Shown here: piece after piece, positions 1 to 13,029 of the stretch
Position numbering within the stretch: the stretch's first letter is position 1
How the letters are laid out: the number at the start of each line of letters is the position of its first letter
DNA from: Gonocerus acuteangulatus
Lineage: Eukaryota; Arthropoda; Insecta; Hemiptera; Coreidae
Assembly (NCBI GenBank): GCA_946811695.1
Contig: OX328132.1
Span: 123,220,406-123,284,405 of the forward strand
Length of the DNA: 64,000 nucleotides
Direction of reading: 5' to 3'
Notes under the pieces: model-generated
The model's database searches: none
Seen by the model: only the letters and a program-made list of their open reading frames with translations
Told to the model about the DNA's origin: nothing
Made by a program: the position numbers and the translations under genes

Positions 1-1171
1 AGGAGTAATACTACCTTGTAACTTTCGAAACGATGTATCATAAATGTTATCACTTTCTCCTCCGAGTCACTTAAAGAGATTAAGGAGTAATACTACCTTG
101 TAACTTTCGAAACGATGTATCATAAATGTTATCACTTTCTCCTCCGAGTCACTTAAAGAGATTAAGGAGTAATACTACCTTGTAACTTTCGAAACGATGT
201 ATCATAAATGTTATCACTTTCTCCTCCGAGTCACATAAAGAGATTAAGGAGTAATACTACCTTGTAACTTTCGAAACGATGTATCATAAATGTTATCACT
301 TTCTCCTCCGAGTCACTTAAAGAGATTAAGGAGTAATACTACCTTGTAACTTTCGAAACGATGTATCATAAATGTTATCACTTTCTCCTCCGAGTCACAT
401 AAAGAGATTAAGGAGTAATACTACCTTGTAACTTTCGAAACGATGTATCATAAATGTTATCACTTTCTCCTCCGAGTCACTTAAAGAGATTAAGGAGTAA
501 TACTACCTTGTAACTTTCGAAACGATGTATCATAAATGTTATCACTTTCTCCTCCGAGTCACTTAAAGAGATTAAGGAGTAATACTACCTTGTAACTTTC
601 GAAACGATGTATCATAAATGTTATCACTTTCTCCTCCGAGTCACATAAAGAGATTAAGGAGTAATACTACCTTGTAACTTTCGAAACGATGTATCATAAA
701 TGTTATCACTTTCTCCTCCGAGTCACATAAAGAGATTAAGGAGTAATACTACCTTGTAACTTTCGAAACGATGTATCATAAATGTTATCACTTTCTCCTC
801 CGAGTCACATAAAGAGATTAAGGAGTAATACTACATTGTAACTTTCGAAACGATGTATCATAAATGTTATCACTTTCTCCTCCGAGTCACTTAAAGAGAT
901 TAAGGAGTAATACTACCTTGTAACTTTCGAAACGATGTATCATAAATGTTATCACTTTCTCCTCCGAGTCACATAAAGAGATTAAGGAGTAATACTACCT
1001 TGTAACTTTCGAAACGATGTATCATAAATGTTATCACTTTCTCCTCCGAGTCACATAAAGAGATTAAGGAGTAATACTACATTGTAACTTTCGAAACGAT
1101 GTATCATAAATGTTATCACTTTCTCCTCCGAGTCACTTAAAGAGATTAAGGAGTAATACTACCTTGTAACT
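1..1171. repeat. 82-bp satellite array
   Basis: Fourteen full copies plus a partial one of an 82-bp unit that begins AGGAGTAATACTACCTTG. The array runs off the left edge of the window. Copies differ mainly at CACTTAAAG/CACATAAAG and ACCTTG/ACATTG. The last six copies form two identical trimers (246 bp), so recent amplification was by trimers. The unit start resembles the inverted end of the element at 37.68-39.0 kb. Confidence 0.95.
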
Positions 1172-1968
1172 TTTTTTTTAGAATTTCTTTTATGGGCTAA
1201 AATTCTACCTTAACTAATCGAAAATGGTATCCATGAGTGTTTATGTGGAGAAAACAATTTTAAATTCGGCAAAAAATACGATTTTCTGAGTGAAGCCCCG
1301 ATGCCTAGTGAACGCGATGCTGATATGAAGATAATGTTTTGAGCAAGCTTCGATTGGTCCTTTATACATTTCAAAATTAAAACCCATTTTTTTTATATTT
1401 TTTACAAGGAAGTATAAAAAAAATTAAATAGGAAAAAAATTCAGAATTAAGGAAACATTTCAGAACATTAAACTCGTTTTTAAATTAGTTTTCTCGAAAC
1501 TATGTGTTTCAAATTGGGTGATACTCTGGTGTCTTCAATTTTTGCCAGATCGACTTCAACTTTTTACTGCAGCTTCTTTATGATATTTCCTAGTAAAGTA
1601 CGTAGGATTACTTCGTTTCATTGAATTGTAACGATTTTATTAACAGTTTTCGACGGAAGTTTTAATAAAAAATGAATAATTGTTCACCATTTTCGATTGA
1701 GATTCTGTATAAGCTTAAAGCCGAAATAAGTGAATTTTGCGTTATTTTCTCTCTAATGCTCCTATTAGAGGGTTCTAGATTCGGGTGGTGCAGAGCCCGG
1801 GAGAAATAAGATCATTAGGCCTAAAATAAATATGCGGTCGAGCAAAAAATCTTTATAAAGAACAAATAAGCAGTGGCAGCCCTCCCGGCCGATTAGAACA
1901 AAAGAAAACTAATTTCTGAAAGTTGACGCGCGGATAAAAAGGGCGTCCTACCAAACCTCCTGGATACA
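1172..1968. other. Dispersed repeat related to 37.69-38.07 kb, then unassigned sequence
   Basis: From the T-run at 1,171 to about 1,710 the order of landmarks matches 37,690-38,065: a T-run, TTTATGTGG, a GCAGCTTC block, TTTTCGACGGA and TTGTTCACCATTTTCGA. Identity is patchy, so this is an old copy. No coding region was found. About 1,711-1,968 shows nothing I recognise. Confidence 0.6.
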
Positions 1969-1992
1969 ATGAAGAAGCCTCAGGATAGTTAT

Positions 1993-2434
1993 TATTTTTT
2001 TTTATTTTATTTTTTTTTTTTACTGTGCATCGACTTTTGGGTCATTAGTGCCAAAATCCCTGGTGCAGCGAGGAATTTTTTAAGGAGCCTTGAGATGAGG
2101 AAATTCCTGCCAACGGTGGGACTCGAACCCACCTTCTCCCGCATGAGAGTCTAAGGGGGCACCTACATTGGACCCAATCCGGTCCGACCCGTCAGCCACA
2201 GACTGTCGGACGAAAAACAAACATATGCATCTCGATGGAGGTGCCTACATTGGTCCCAAACCGACCCGATCTGATCAGATCTCATCCGATGGCCGCCGAT
2301 TCTCGGCCGTTCATACTTCTAGGCCGATTTCGGACCAACCAACTCAAAAACTCAAGCAAATTTGGATCGGATCGGATCGGGAGAAATATGAGTCGAATAT
2401 AGGTGCAGACTAAGGCCACGGGGAGACCCTAGTT
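1993..2434 (-). mobile_element. tRNA-derived SINE, interrupted
   Basis: Read on the minus strand, it has a tRNA-like head with a B box (GGTTCGAGTCC, complement at 2,119-2,130), an inverted repeat related to AGGAATTTTCTCA, a GGCGC-type tail hairpin remnant, and a poly-A end seen as the T-run at 1,993-2,022. The head stops near 2,156 and resumes at about 2,414 (CCACGGGGAGACC). The 2,157-2,413 element therefore lies inside it. About 10 bp of the head are missing compared with the copies at 21.2 and 52.9 kb. Confidence 0.75.
2157..2413. mobile_element. MITE-like element, GCACCTACATTGG family
   Basis: Imperfect terminal inverted repeats: GCACCTACATTGGAC at the left, GCACCTATATTCGAC (complement) at the right. 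CTAAG is found on both flanks and could be a target duplication. The interior has a second GGTGCCTACATTGGTCCC motif and runs of GATCGG. A colinear copy lies in opposite orientation at 35,745-35,936, and a fragment at 35,345-35,395. Both copies happen to be open in one frame, but the encoded peptide is low complexity and probably not real. Confidence 0.6.
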
Positions 2435-2898
2435 ATTTTCATTGTGTCAATTTACGTTTTTTTTAGAATATTCCAAAACCAATGGAACTGCAAGTACTCA
2501 TTTAATCTTCTTCAGCAAAATAGATTGAGGGCGTTTCTTTCCTCTCTTCATTAGAGTTAACCCACTTGAAATGCTCCAGAAAAAAATACTCCGGTTGCTT
2601 GACCAGATTCTATTTAAAGATAGAACTACAATATTATGTGTTGTATTGGACATATCAAACTTAGCTCAGTCAGTGCTTGACGTTTGGATATTTTCGGTCG
2701 TCACTCGATACATTTTTCGGCTCGTGAGCAACGTACACAGTCGTGAAAACAGCCTAAAGTTGGATCGCTAGTTGGATAGCAAGTCGGAGCGTGAGTTGAG
2801 TCGACTATCCAACTGGATGGTTGGAGAGTAACTATCCATGGCGTTGGATAGGACGTGGTGGGCTGGTATTTTGGCCGGTTCGTTCATCAGACCTCACG
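2435..2898. other. No gene seen
   Basis: AT-rich to mixed sequence without a convincing coding region. A short stretch at about 2,622-2,653 (ACTACAATATTATGTGTTGT) recurs at 40,801, so part of it is probably another dispersed repeat. Confidence 0.4.
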
Positions 2899-3103
2899 CC
2901 CTTGGGTTTCTTAGCATGAGAACACATTACAGATTTGGTCTACAGGGAGCCCATTGACTCAAGGGAGTACCTCATCCATCGCATCAGATGGGCCAGGGAA
3001 CAGATTACAGCATAGCATTACACAAATGCCGTCCTGTCTGTCAATGTGCAATGTGATGCCTGTAATGCTCCAAGGCCAAACTTCTGAGCAGTTTTTGAAT
3101 TGA
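2899..3103 (+). pseudogene. Tc1/mariner-like transposase C-terminal fragment
   Basis: Translation with stops removed gives a GFL segment, then DLVYREPIDSREYLIHRI, then a VLSV...CDAC stretch. This fits the LWGxLKxxVY...S...L..RI tail of Tc1/mariner-type transposases. The fragment has at least two in-frame stops and lacks the catalytic part. It is assigned from motif memory only, so the exact family is uncertain. Confidence 0.45.
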
Positions 3104-3665
3104 TTGTCAGGAATTATTAGTAGAAGACATTTTTTTTTTTTGTTTTAATTATGTATGCGTGCAGTGTTAAATGTTAAACGGTTTTAAGAATTGAAACTTT
3201 AATATTATCACATTCCTCAAAAGTGATGTTCCTCAATACTCAATATCCCACTCATTAATGATGTTGTACTATCCAGATTCCAACGTTTCCATCCTAAACT
3301 TTCCGCTCATCAAAATCCTGAAGTCCTCTCCCTATTACAATAACCAATTTGTAAAATCTTCTAATGGTAAAAACTGTCATTAGGACACGGATGCTCAATG
3401 GCGATAGCTACTTAGAACTGTAAAACACAACATAAAAAAAAGTAGACAGTCCAAAAAACTCCGGCCCCCAAATTCATAACTTAAAACAAATAAATAAAAA
3501 TAGGTTAAATTAATAAATTAATAAGTTAAATAAAAAAAAAACTGTATTGATAAAAGCCAAGACAGAACCTAGCAGCCATAAGCTTTTTTAACTGATGTAC
3601 TAGAAGGCGCAACCGTAATCCTGCCATGAATACTTTTGGCGTTATGAGCGAATGAAATACAAAAA
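3104..3665. other. No gene seen
   Basis: AT-rich spacer with A- and T-runs. Nothing coding or repeated that I could support. Confidence 0.4.
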
Positions 3666-4921
<1,256 letters not shown>

Positions 4922-4925
4922 AAAG

Positions 4926-6456
4926 TCCGACTTGCAGGAACTGCATCATCTTAGCGCGGTTCCGTTCTTATCCCTAGTCTAATTTGGAAAGATTAAAATA
5001 TTTATTTATTGATAAGGCTTCGCAACTTTGGCGAATCGCCTGAAGATTAAATTAGAAGCAGTTATTATTTTGGTTCCACCAGTCTTGAAAGGTCTTGATT
5101 TACGATCTTACCTGGAAGGGTCGGTCAACACTAGAAAAGGTCCCGCTAGTTACAAGGTCTTGGAATCTAGGAAATCTATATTTCTAACAATAAATTGTTT
5201 TGTTATTTTACTTAACCAGTTTTATTGTAAAATACATTATCCAACTATAAGCAATTAAGAAATAACAAGAAATAAAAACCGACAAAAAAAAAACGTTCGA
5301 ATAAACGAAATCAATTACTTTAATGTTTTAAGCACTTATTTCTCCGATTGACATCGCCTAATTAAAACTTTCGTCAGAACATTGTTTGTAGAGCATTTAG
5401 TAAGCTTTCGAATGGTAACCTTTTGCTTCCCAAGATTTTCAACCGTTTTCGAGATATTAAGAAATTATACGAAGTTCCCAAAACTTTTCATTATTTCTAG
5501 CAATAGAAAATTGGTCTCATTTTACCTATCCTGTTTTACACACAAATACATTTTATTAACATAAGAAATTACAAAAATAAAAATCAATAAAAAACTAAGG
5601 GAAAGAGACAAAAATTACAAAAAGAACGACAAACACCCGTTCATAAGAACTAAACAGACGTATTTGAAGTTTTAAGCACTTATTTCTTCGACTGACATCT
5701 CCTAATCAAAACTTGTTTCAGAATCTTTTCTGTAGAGCATTTAGAAAGCTTTCAAATAGTTTCTATCCACTTATGAAAATTTCCCAACCGCGTTCGAGAT
5801 ATTAATGAAAGTAAACGAAGTTCCCAAAACTTTTCATGTCTGTTCATAAAATATTTTATTCTAACCCTTCCTTAACTCCAAACGTAACCAAAAGTTTAAG
5901 ATATTAGTTTTGATGAAATTTGAACATGCAAAAAATGTTTCAACTGAATCCCATGATTTTATGTACCAAAACCAAAAACGTTATTCAGCAAAGATGTTCC
6001 CAATTTTCTCGAAAACGGCTAAAGCTATCGCCTTAAAAACGGTTTCATTCGTTTTCCTAGGCCAAGAAGCCTACAAAACGAGTACTTACAAGCATATGAA
6101 CTCAAAAATGTAAGCGTTGCGATTTTTTTTGCGCGAATTTCGCCTCAAACACCATCTACGAACTAGACGATGTTCTTAAAAACGAAAGTACACAAGGACA
6201 CGGGTCTAATCACTACAAGCTTCAGATAGTAACTGGCTTTATTAATCCTGCCGGGCCTTATATAGGCCCGGCTGTTTGTTTACATTTACATACTCTTCTT
6301 CTCCCCTAACATATATACAAATTTGAACCACCGTTAATTTCGGTCTCTAGGGGTTCTGAAACGCAGAATTTTCTAGTCGGCACTTCCGGATTGTTTCATG
6401 AGATCAATTTTATAAGCGGGGTTCCTCCCTATGAAGGGAGGGAGGAACCGCACTAA
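4926..6456 (+). mobile_element. HINE-like element B, abutting element A
   Basis: Starts directly after the CTAA of element A (CTAAAAAGTCCG), giving a head-to-tail pair. It ends with a stem-loop and CACTAA at 6,453-6,456. A retroposed scrap of about 45 bp at 4,997-5,042 matches the complement of 40.52-40.57 kb and is flanked by AGATTAAAAT / AGATTAAAT. The (AT)n region is replaced by foreign sequence at about 6,160-6,305, which includes a 9-bp-arm palindrome GCCGGGCCT/AGGCCCGGC at 6,250-6,272. Confidence 0.6.
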
Positions 6457-7099
6457 CAATATAAACAGATCTAAGGTGTTACACGGTAGCTGGTGAAAGA
6501 AAGAATGAGAAGGTCTCGTATTGTAATTCTCTGTATGCAGGGTCTGGTTCCAGGTAAAGTCATATACTTTTACTGCCCTTTACCGTTACTCAGAAAGCTC
6601 TTTGTGTTTACAAACAAAGGACTCGGTATAGACCACCCGTATTAACCCAAAAGTGATTATATCAAGCTTGATAAACTTCCTGAATTAAATTAAGGAATTT
6701 AAGAGTGCTTAAAGTAGGTTCTTGATCTAGTCAAAAAATTCAAGGAGAATTAGAGCATGAATAGAAAATTTCGGCCAAACAGAAGGAAAATAACAATAAC
6801 AAGGATAGTCAAACTTCGTTTTCAAAGATTGTTAGTTTTAACACAAAAACGGTCACTCATGATTCTAATAAATTAACTGTGAAGGGTGATTACACAAATA
6901 TTCCTGTTGAGGCTTTAAAGCTTCAATTTAAAAAACATATTAACCCACAGGAATTATAGATTGGCCTAAAAACATAAAATCATTGAAAAAAGGATTTCTT
7001 ATTATTGAATAAACAAAAACGATATAGAGGTTATATCAACAGAGTTTTTAAATATATGCAAAGACCTGTTGATCAATAAAATTAAAATAAAAAATAAAC
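6457..7099 (+). other. Possible decayed ORF1 (gag-like) fragment; no intact gene
   Basis: Sequence between two HINE-like parts; its copy is at 10,953-11,595. Short frames read YTNIPVEALKLQFKKHIN and, after frameshifts, NDIEVISTEFLNICKDLL near 7,020-7,075, which look like a degraded retroelement ORF1. Stops and shifts break it throughout. The family is not identified and the call is weak. Confidence 0.25.
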
Positions 7100-8490
7100 T
7101 TTCGAACTGTTACATTTCACTTGCCACGATTTCCTAACCCTTTTCGAGATGTTAAGGAAAAAATACGAAGGGGGCCTAATAGATATTCATACGGGGTCTG
7201 AGAACCCCAAGATTCCGCAAAAATAAAATATTCTAATTATACGTATCCTGTTTTATTGGCAAATACATTTGACTACTATAAGCAATTGCAAACAATAGGG
7301 AATATGCCAAAGAACTCGGATTAGGAGCCTCGACAGTTTCAAGACATTTGAAGGAAATCGGCATATCCAAAATTGACATTTCATACGGTACAGCCTGATA
7401 TATTTCTAACAATGAATTGTTTTTCTTATTTTAATTAATCTATTTTATTGTCAAATACATTATCCAACTATAAGCAATAAAAAAATAGGAATAAAAACAG
7501 ACAAAAAGAACCGTCCGAATAAACGAAATCAATTACTTCAAAGTTTAAGCACTTATTTCTCCGATTGACATCGCTGATTCAAAACTTTCTTTAAAACCTT
7601 TTTTGTAGACCATTTAGTAAGCTTTCGAATGGTAACCTTTCGCTTCCCAAGATTTTCAACCGTTTTCGAGATATTAATGAAAGTATACGAAGTTCCCAAA
7701 ATTTTCATTATTTCTAGCAACAGAAAATTGGTCTCATTTTTCCTATCCTGTTTTAAAAACAAATACATTTTCCTAACATAAGAAATTACAAAAATAAAAA
7801 GCAATAAAAAACCAAGGGAAAGAGACAAAAATTACAAAAAGAACGACAAAAACCCGTTCATAAGAACAAAACAGACGTATTTGAAGTTTTAAGCACTTAT
7901 TTCTCCGATTGAAATAACCTATTCAAAAATAGTTTTAGAATCATTTTTGTAGAGAATTTAGTAAGCTTTCAAATAGTTTTTTATCCACTTACCACGATTT
8001 CCCAACCGTGTTCGAGATATTAATGAAAGTATACGAAGTTCCCAAAACTTTTCATGTCTGTTCATAAAATATTTTATTCTAACCCTTTCTTAACTCCAAA
8101 CGTAACATAACTTTCAACATATTAGTTTTAATGAAAGTAGAACATGCAGATAATGTTTCAACTGAATCCCGTGATTCTAAGTACCCAAACCAAAAACGGT
8201 ATTCAAAAACTATTTTTCCAATTTTCTCGAAAACGGTTAAAGCTATCGCCTTTAAAATGGTTTCATTCGTTTTCCTAGCCCAAGAAGCCTATAAAAAGAG
8301 TACTTACAAGCTTATGAACTCAAAAACGTAAGCGTTACGATTTTTTCTGCGCGAATTTCGCCCCAAACGCCATCTTCCAGTGGGCGGATTCTGCTGGTTA
8401 ACGAACTTGACCTTTCAAATTGGACGAGAGATTTTTGTACCAAATTTCATCAAAATCGGACCATCAGGGAAACCAGAAATGAGCGAACAG

Positions 8491-8533
<43 letters not shown>

Positions 8534-8669
8534 AATTCGAACCACCGTTATTTTCGGTCTCTAGGGGTTCTGAAACGCGAAATTTTCTTGTCGGCACTTC
8601 CGGATTGTTTCATTGTATCAACCTTATAAGCGGGGTTCCTCCCTATGGGGGAGGGAGGAACCGCGCTAA
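7100..8669 (+). mobile_element. HINE-like element C (5' end unclear)
   Basis: Internal modules typical of the family (AACCGTTTTCGAGATATTAA, TGACATCGC..., AAAACGTAAGCGTTACGA) lead to TTTCATCAAAATCGGACCAT, an (AT)n tract (8,496-8,531) and the 3' stem-loop with CTAA at 8,666-8,669. The usual GTCCG 5' end is not seen. Copy at 11,596-13,165. Confidence 0.6.
7300..7398 (+). pseudogene. Mariner-like transposase helix-turn-helix fragment inside element C
   Basis: A 32-codon frame ending in TGA reads EYAKELGLGASTVSRHLKEI plus a few residues. It matches the second DNA-binding helix-turn-helix of mariner transposases (A.ELG.S.STV.RHLK.IG). The fragment lies between ordinary HINE-like sequence on both sides, so it was captured or inserted. 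The rest of the transposase is absent. Exact copy frame at 11,796-11,894. Confidence 0.6.
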
Positions 8670-9460
8670 AAACGTACATTCATTCCTCAATTTCTGTTAT
8701 ATTAGTTGTCCCGTAGATATTTTCGATGAGCTTGCCCTCTCTCTAGAACCAATTGAAAACAGATGATCCCTTGCCTAGGAGTGTTATTGGCTAGAATAAT
8801 TTAGCTGAGTGTAGAGGAATGTAGACTCCCAGGTGGTGCTGGTGCTAGCTTTTCCGGTAACAAGAAGGGAGGAACCAGACCAACGTAGGGGGCCATGATC
8901 CACTCTCCAATTTCTTGATTCCACTAACTCTATGTGACAACATAGAATGTTTACTCGACGCAACGCACCATCCGAGAAACGGAGCACTTTTGTGCCAAAT
9001 GTCATCAAAATCTGTCCTTTTTTCAACAAGAAATATTATAATTTAATTAATTCTTTAAAGGTTTTTGAGATATTTCTTTTTCTTTTGTTTTGCCTAAACG
9101 TTTACTTGATAACTTGGCATGTATTATAACCGACAGTGTGGTCCCGAAGGAAATCACCATACTTGAGGGGTGTGTAGTTGAATGCCACCAAGGAGAAATT
9201 ATTATTTGCATTATTTCCCTAGAAATAGGCGTTTCCGTGTTTTTTGTCTAGACGCTAGTTTTTGACTGTTTTAGTGCTATTTGTCGTTCACGCTATAGCG
9301 AAAATTTAATTCTTATGACATTTCCAAATTCTGCATCAAATTTCCTAGAAGATCTCATGTACCTTGTGCAATCATCTATTTATTGGTGTTCCGCTTTATG
9401 GCGATGTACACCTTACATTTTATATAGGTAGTTATTACAAACAATATATATACAAACACA
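8670..9460. other. No gene seen
   Basis: Sequence between two HINE-like elements; copy at 13,166-13,956. Contains a GTGCCAAATGTCATCAAAATC motif at 8,989-9,010 resembling the pre-microsatellite motif of the HINE-like family. The short open frames here have no recognisable product. Confidence 0.4.
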
Positions 9461-9469
9461 TACATGTAT

Positions 9470-9528
9470 ACACACATATACACATACACACACACTAACA
9501 CACACATACACTCACACACACACATACA

Positions 9529-9608
<80 letters not shown>

Positions 9609-9630
9609 TATATATATATATATACATATT
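9470..9630. repeat. (AC)n microsatellite with (AT)n end
   Basis: Long AC dinucleotide tract, about 9,480-9,604, followed by a short AT run. The duplicated copy at 13,966-14,110 differs in repeat number. Apparent ORFs across it (poly-TH, poly-CV) are artefacts. Confidence 0.95.
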
Positions 9631-9755
9631 ACTAAATTACATTATATCAGCTTATTGTCTATATATTTACATTACATTATGCTTAATACAAGTTTGTTTT
9701 TATTATTTACGCACATATTAAGTTTATTTATACATTATGTTTGCATATCAGTCTT

Positions 9756-9917
9756 TTAGCGCGGTTCCTCCCTCCCCCATAGGGAGGAACCCCGCTTATA
9801 GGGTTGATACAATGAAACAATCCGGAAGTGCCGACTAGAAAATTTCGCGTTTCAGAACCCCTAGAGACCGAAAATAACGGTGGTTCAAATTTGTATATAT
9901 ATATATATATATGTATA

Positions 9918-9972
<55 letters not shown>

Positions 9973-10701
9973 CTGTTCGCTCTCTAGATAGAAGACGAAT
10001 GGTCCGATTTTGATGAAATTTGGTACAAAATCCTTCGTCCAATTTGAAAGGTCAAGTTCGTTAACCAGCAAAATCCGCCTACTGGAAGATGGCGTTTGGG
10101 GCGAAATTCGCGCAAAAAAAAATCGTAACGCTTACGTTTTTGAGTTCATAAGCTTCTAAGTACTCGTTTTATATGATTCCTGGGCTAGGAAAACGAATGA
10201 AACCATTTTCAAGGCGATAGCTTTAACCGTTTTCGAGAAAATTGGAAAAATATTTTTTGAATACCGTTTTTGGTTTGGGTACTTAGAATCATGGGATTCA
10301 GTTGAAACATTTTCTGCATGTTCTACTTTCATCAAAACTAATATGTTGAAATTTTGGTTACGTTTGGAGTTAAGGAAGGGTTAGAATAAAATATTTTATT
10401 AACAGACATAAAAAGTTTTAGTAACTTTGTTTACTTTCCTTAATATCTCGAAAAAGGTTGAGAATCTTGGTAAACGGAAGAATACCATTAGAAAGCTTAT
10501 TAAATGCTCTAAAAAAAAGGTTCTAATGAAAGTTTTGATTAGGCGATGTCAATCGGAGAAATAAGAGCTTAAAACTTTAAAGTAATTGATTTCGTTATTC
10601 GAACTGTTCTTTTTGTCTGTTTTTTATTCCTTGTTATTTTTTAATTGCTCATTGTTGGATAATGTATTTGAAAATAAAACAGGTTAAGAAAAATAAGAAA
10701 G
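9756..10701 (-). mobile_element. HINE-like element D, truncated by the duplication
   Basis: Minus-strand element: its 3' end TTAGCGCGGTTCCTCCCTCC is at the left, then an (AT)n tract interrupted by TTTATTTATA, then internal modules up to the duplication junction. The unduplicated remainder is at 15,188-16,134. Confidence 0.7.
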
Positions 10702-10952
10702 CTAATCACTACAAGCTTCAGATAGTAACTGGCTTTATTAATCCTGCCGGGCCTTATATAGGCCCGGCTGTTTGTTTACATTTACATACTCTTCTTCTCC
10801 CCTAACATATATACAAATTTGAACCACCGTTAATTTCGGTCTCTAGGGGTTCTGAAACGCAGAATTTTCTAGTCGGCACTTCCGGATTGTTTCATGAGAT
10901 CAATTTTATAAGCGGGGTTCCTCCCTATGAAGGGAGGGAGGAACCGCACTAA
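10702..10952 (+). mobile_element. HINE-like 3' end (copy of element B end)
   Basis: Duplicate of 6,206-6,456: palindrome GCCGGGCCT/AGGCCCGGC, then AATTTGAACCACCGTTAATT, then the terminal stem-loop and CACTAA. Confidence 0.7.
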
Positions 10953-11595
10953 CAATATAAACAGATCTAAGGTGTTACACGGTAGCTGGTGAAAGAAAGA
11001 ATGAGAAGGTCTCGTATTGTAATTCTCTGTATGCAGGGTCTGGTTCCAGGTAAAGTCATATACTTTTACTGCCCTTTACCGTTACTCAGAAAGCTCTTTG
11101 TGTTTACAAACAAAGGACTCGGTATAGACCACCCGTATTAACCCAAAAGTGATTATATCAAGCTTGATAAACTTCCTGAATTAAATTAAGGAATTTAAGA
11201 GTGCTTAAAGTAGGTTCTTGATCTAGTCAAAAAATTCAAGGAGAATTAGAGCATGAATAGAAAATTTCGGCCAAACAGAAGGAAAATAACAATAACAAGG
11301 ATAGTCAAACTTCGTTTTCAAAGATTGTTAGTTTTAACACAAAAACGGTCACTCATGATTCTAATAAATTAACTGTGAAGGGTGATTACACAAATATTCC
11401 TGTTGAGGCTTTAAAGCTTCAATTTAAAAAACATATTAACCCACAGGAATTATAGATTGGCCTAAAAACATAAAATCATTGAAAAAAGGATTTCTTATTA
11501 TTGAATAAACAAAAACGATATAGAGGTTATATCAACAGAGTTTTTAAATATATGCAAAGACCTGTTGATCAATAAAATTAAAATAAAAAATAAAC

Positions 11596-12986
11596 TTTCG
11601 AACTGTTACATTTCACTTGCCACGATTTCCTAACCCTTTTCGAGATGTTAAGGAAAAAATACGAAGGGGGCCTAATAGATATTCATACGGGGTCTGAGAA
11701 CCCCAAGATTCCGCAAAAATAAAATATTCTAATTATACGTATCCTGTTTTATTGGCAAATACATTTGACTACTAGAAGCAATTGCAAACAATAGGGAATA
11801 TGCCAAAGAACTCGGATTAGGAGCCTCGACAGTTTCAAGACATTTGAAGGAAATCGGCGTATCCAAAATTGACATTTCATACGGTACAGCCTGATATATT
11901 TCTAACAATGAATTGTTTTTCTTATTTTAATTAATCTATTTTATTGTCAAATACATTATCCAACTATAAGCAATAAAAAAATAGGAATAAAAACAGACAA
12001 AAAGAACCGTCCGAATAAACGAAATCAATTACTTCAAAGTTTAAGCACTTATTTCTCCGATTGACATCGCTGATTCAAAACTTTCTTTAAAACCTTTTTT
12101 GTAGACCATTTAGTAAGCTTTCGAATGGTAACCTTTCGCTTCCCAAGATTTTCAACCGTTTTCGAGATATTAATGAAAGTATACGAAGTTCCCAAAATTT
12201 TCATTATTTCTAGCAACAGAAAATTGGTCTCATTTTTCCTATCCTGTTTTAAAAACAAATACATTTTCCTAACATAAGAAATTACAAAAATAAAAAGCAA
12301 TAAAAAACCAAGGGAAAGAGACAAAAATTACAAAAAGAACGACAAAAACCCGTTCATAAGAACAAAACAGACGTATTTGAAGTTTTAAGCACTTATTTCT
12401 CCGATTGAAATAACCTATTCAAAAATAGTTTTAGAATCATTTTTGTAGAGAATTTAGTAAGCTTTCAAATAGTTTTTTATCCACTTACCACGATTTCCCA
12501 ACCGTGTTCGAGATATTAATGAAAGTATACGAAGTTCCCAAAACTTTTCATGTCTGTTCATAAAATATTTTATTCTAACCCTTTCTTAACTCCAAACGTA
12601 ACATAACTTTCAACATATTAGTTTTAATGAAAGTAGAACATGCAGATAATGTTTCAACTGAATCCCGTGATTCTAAGTACCCAAACCAAAAACGGTATTC
12701 AAAAACTATTTTTCCAATTTTCTCGAAAACGGTTAAAGCTATCGCCTTTAAAATGGTTTCATTCGTTTTCCTAGCCCAAGAAGCCTATAAAAAGAGTACT
12801 TACAAGCTTATGAACTCAAAAACGTAAGCGTTACGATTTTTTCTGCGCGAATTTCGCCCCAAACGCCATCTTCCAGTGGGCGGATTCTGCTGGTTAACGA
12901 ACTTGACCTTTCAAATTGGACGAGAGATTTTTGTACCAAATTTCATCAAAATCGGACCATCAGGGAAACCAGAAATGAGCGAACAG

Positions 12987-13029
<43 letters not shown>

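Larger units (their letters stand above)
6206..10701. repeat. 4,496-bp tandem segmental duplication, unit 1
   Basis: Starts at CTAATCACTACAAGCTTC and is followed immediately by a second copy at 10,702. Everything from here to about 10,700 recurs at +4,496 with only rare substitutions (for example 7,279 T/G and 7,360 A/G) and microsatellite length changes. The unit holds one HINE-like 3' end, one + element, unassigned sequence, an (AC)n tract and the truncated end of a - element. Confidence 0.95.

Noticed and set aside
8784..9029. 81-codon minus-strand ORF
   Set aside because: Duplicated with the segment; no domain; its start (MLKKGQILMTFGTKV) is the complement of a repeat motif.
9376..9721. 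Poly-THTH and CVCV ORFs
   Set aside because: Translation of the (AC)n microsatellite.
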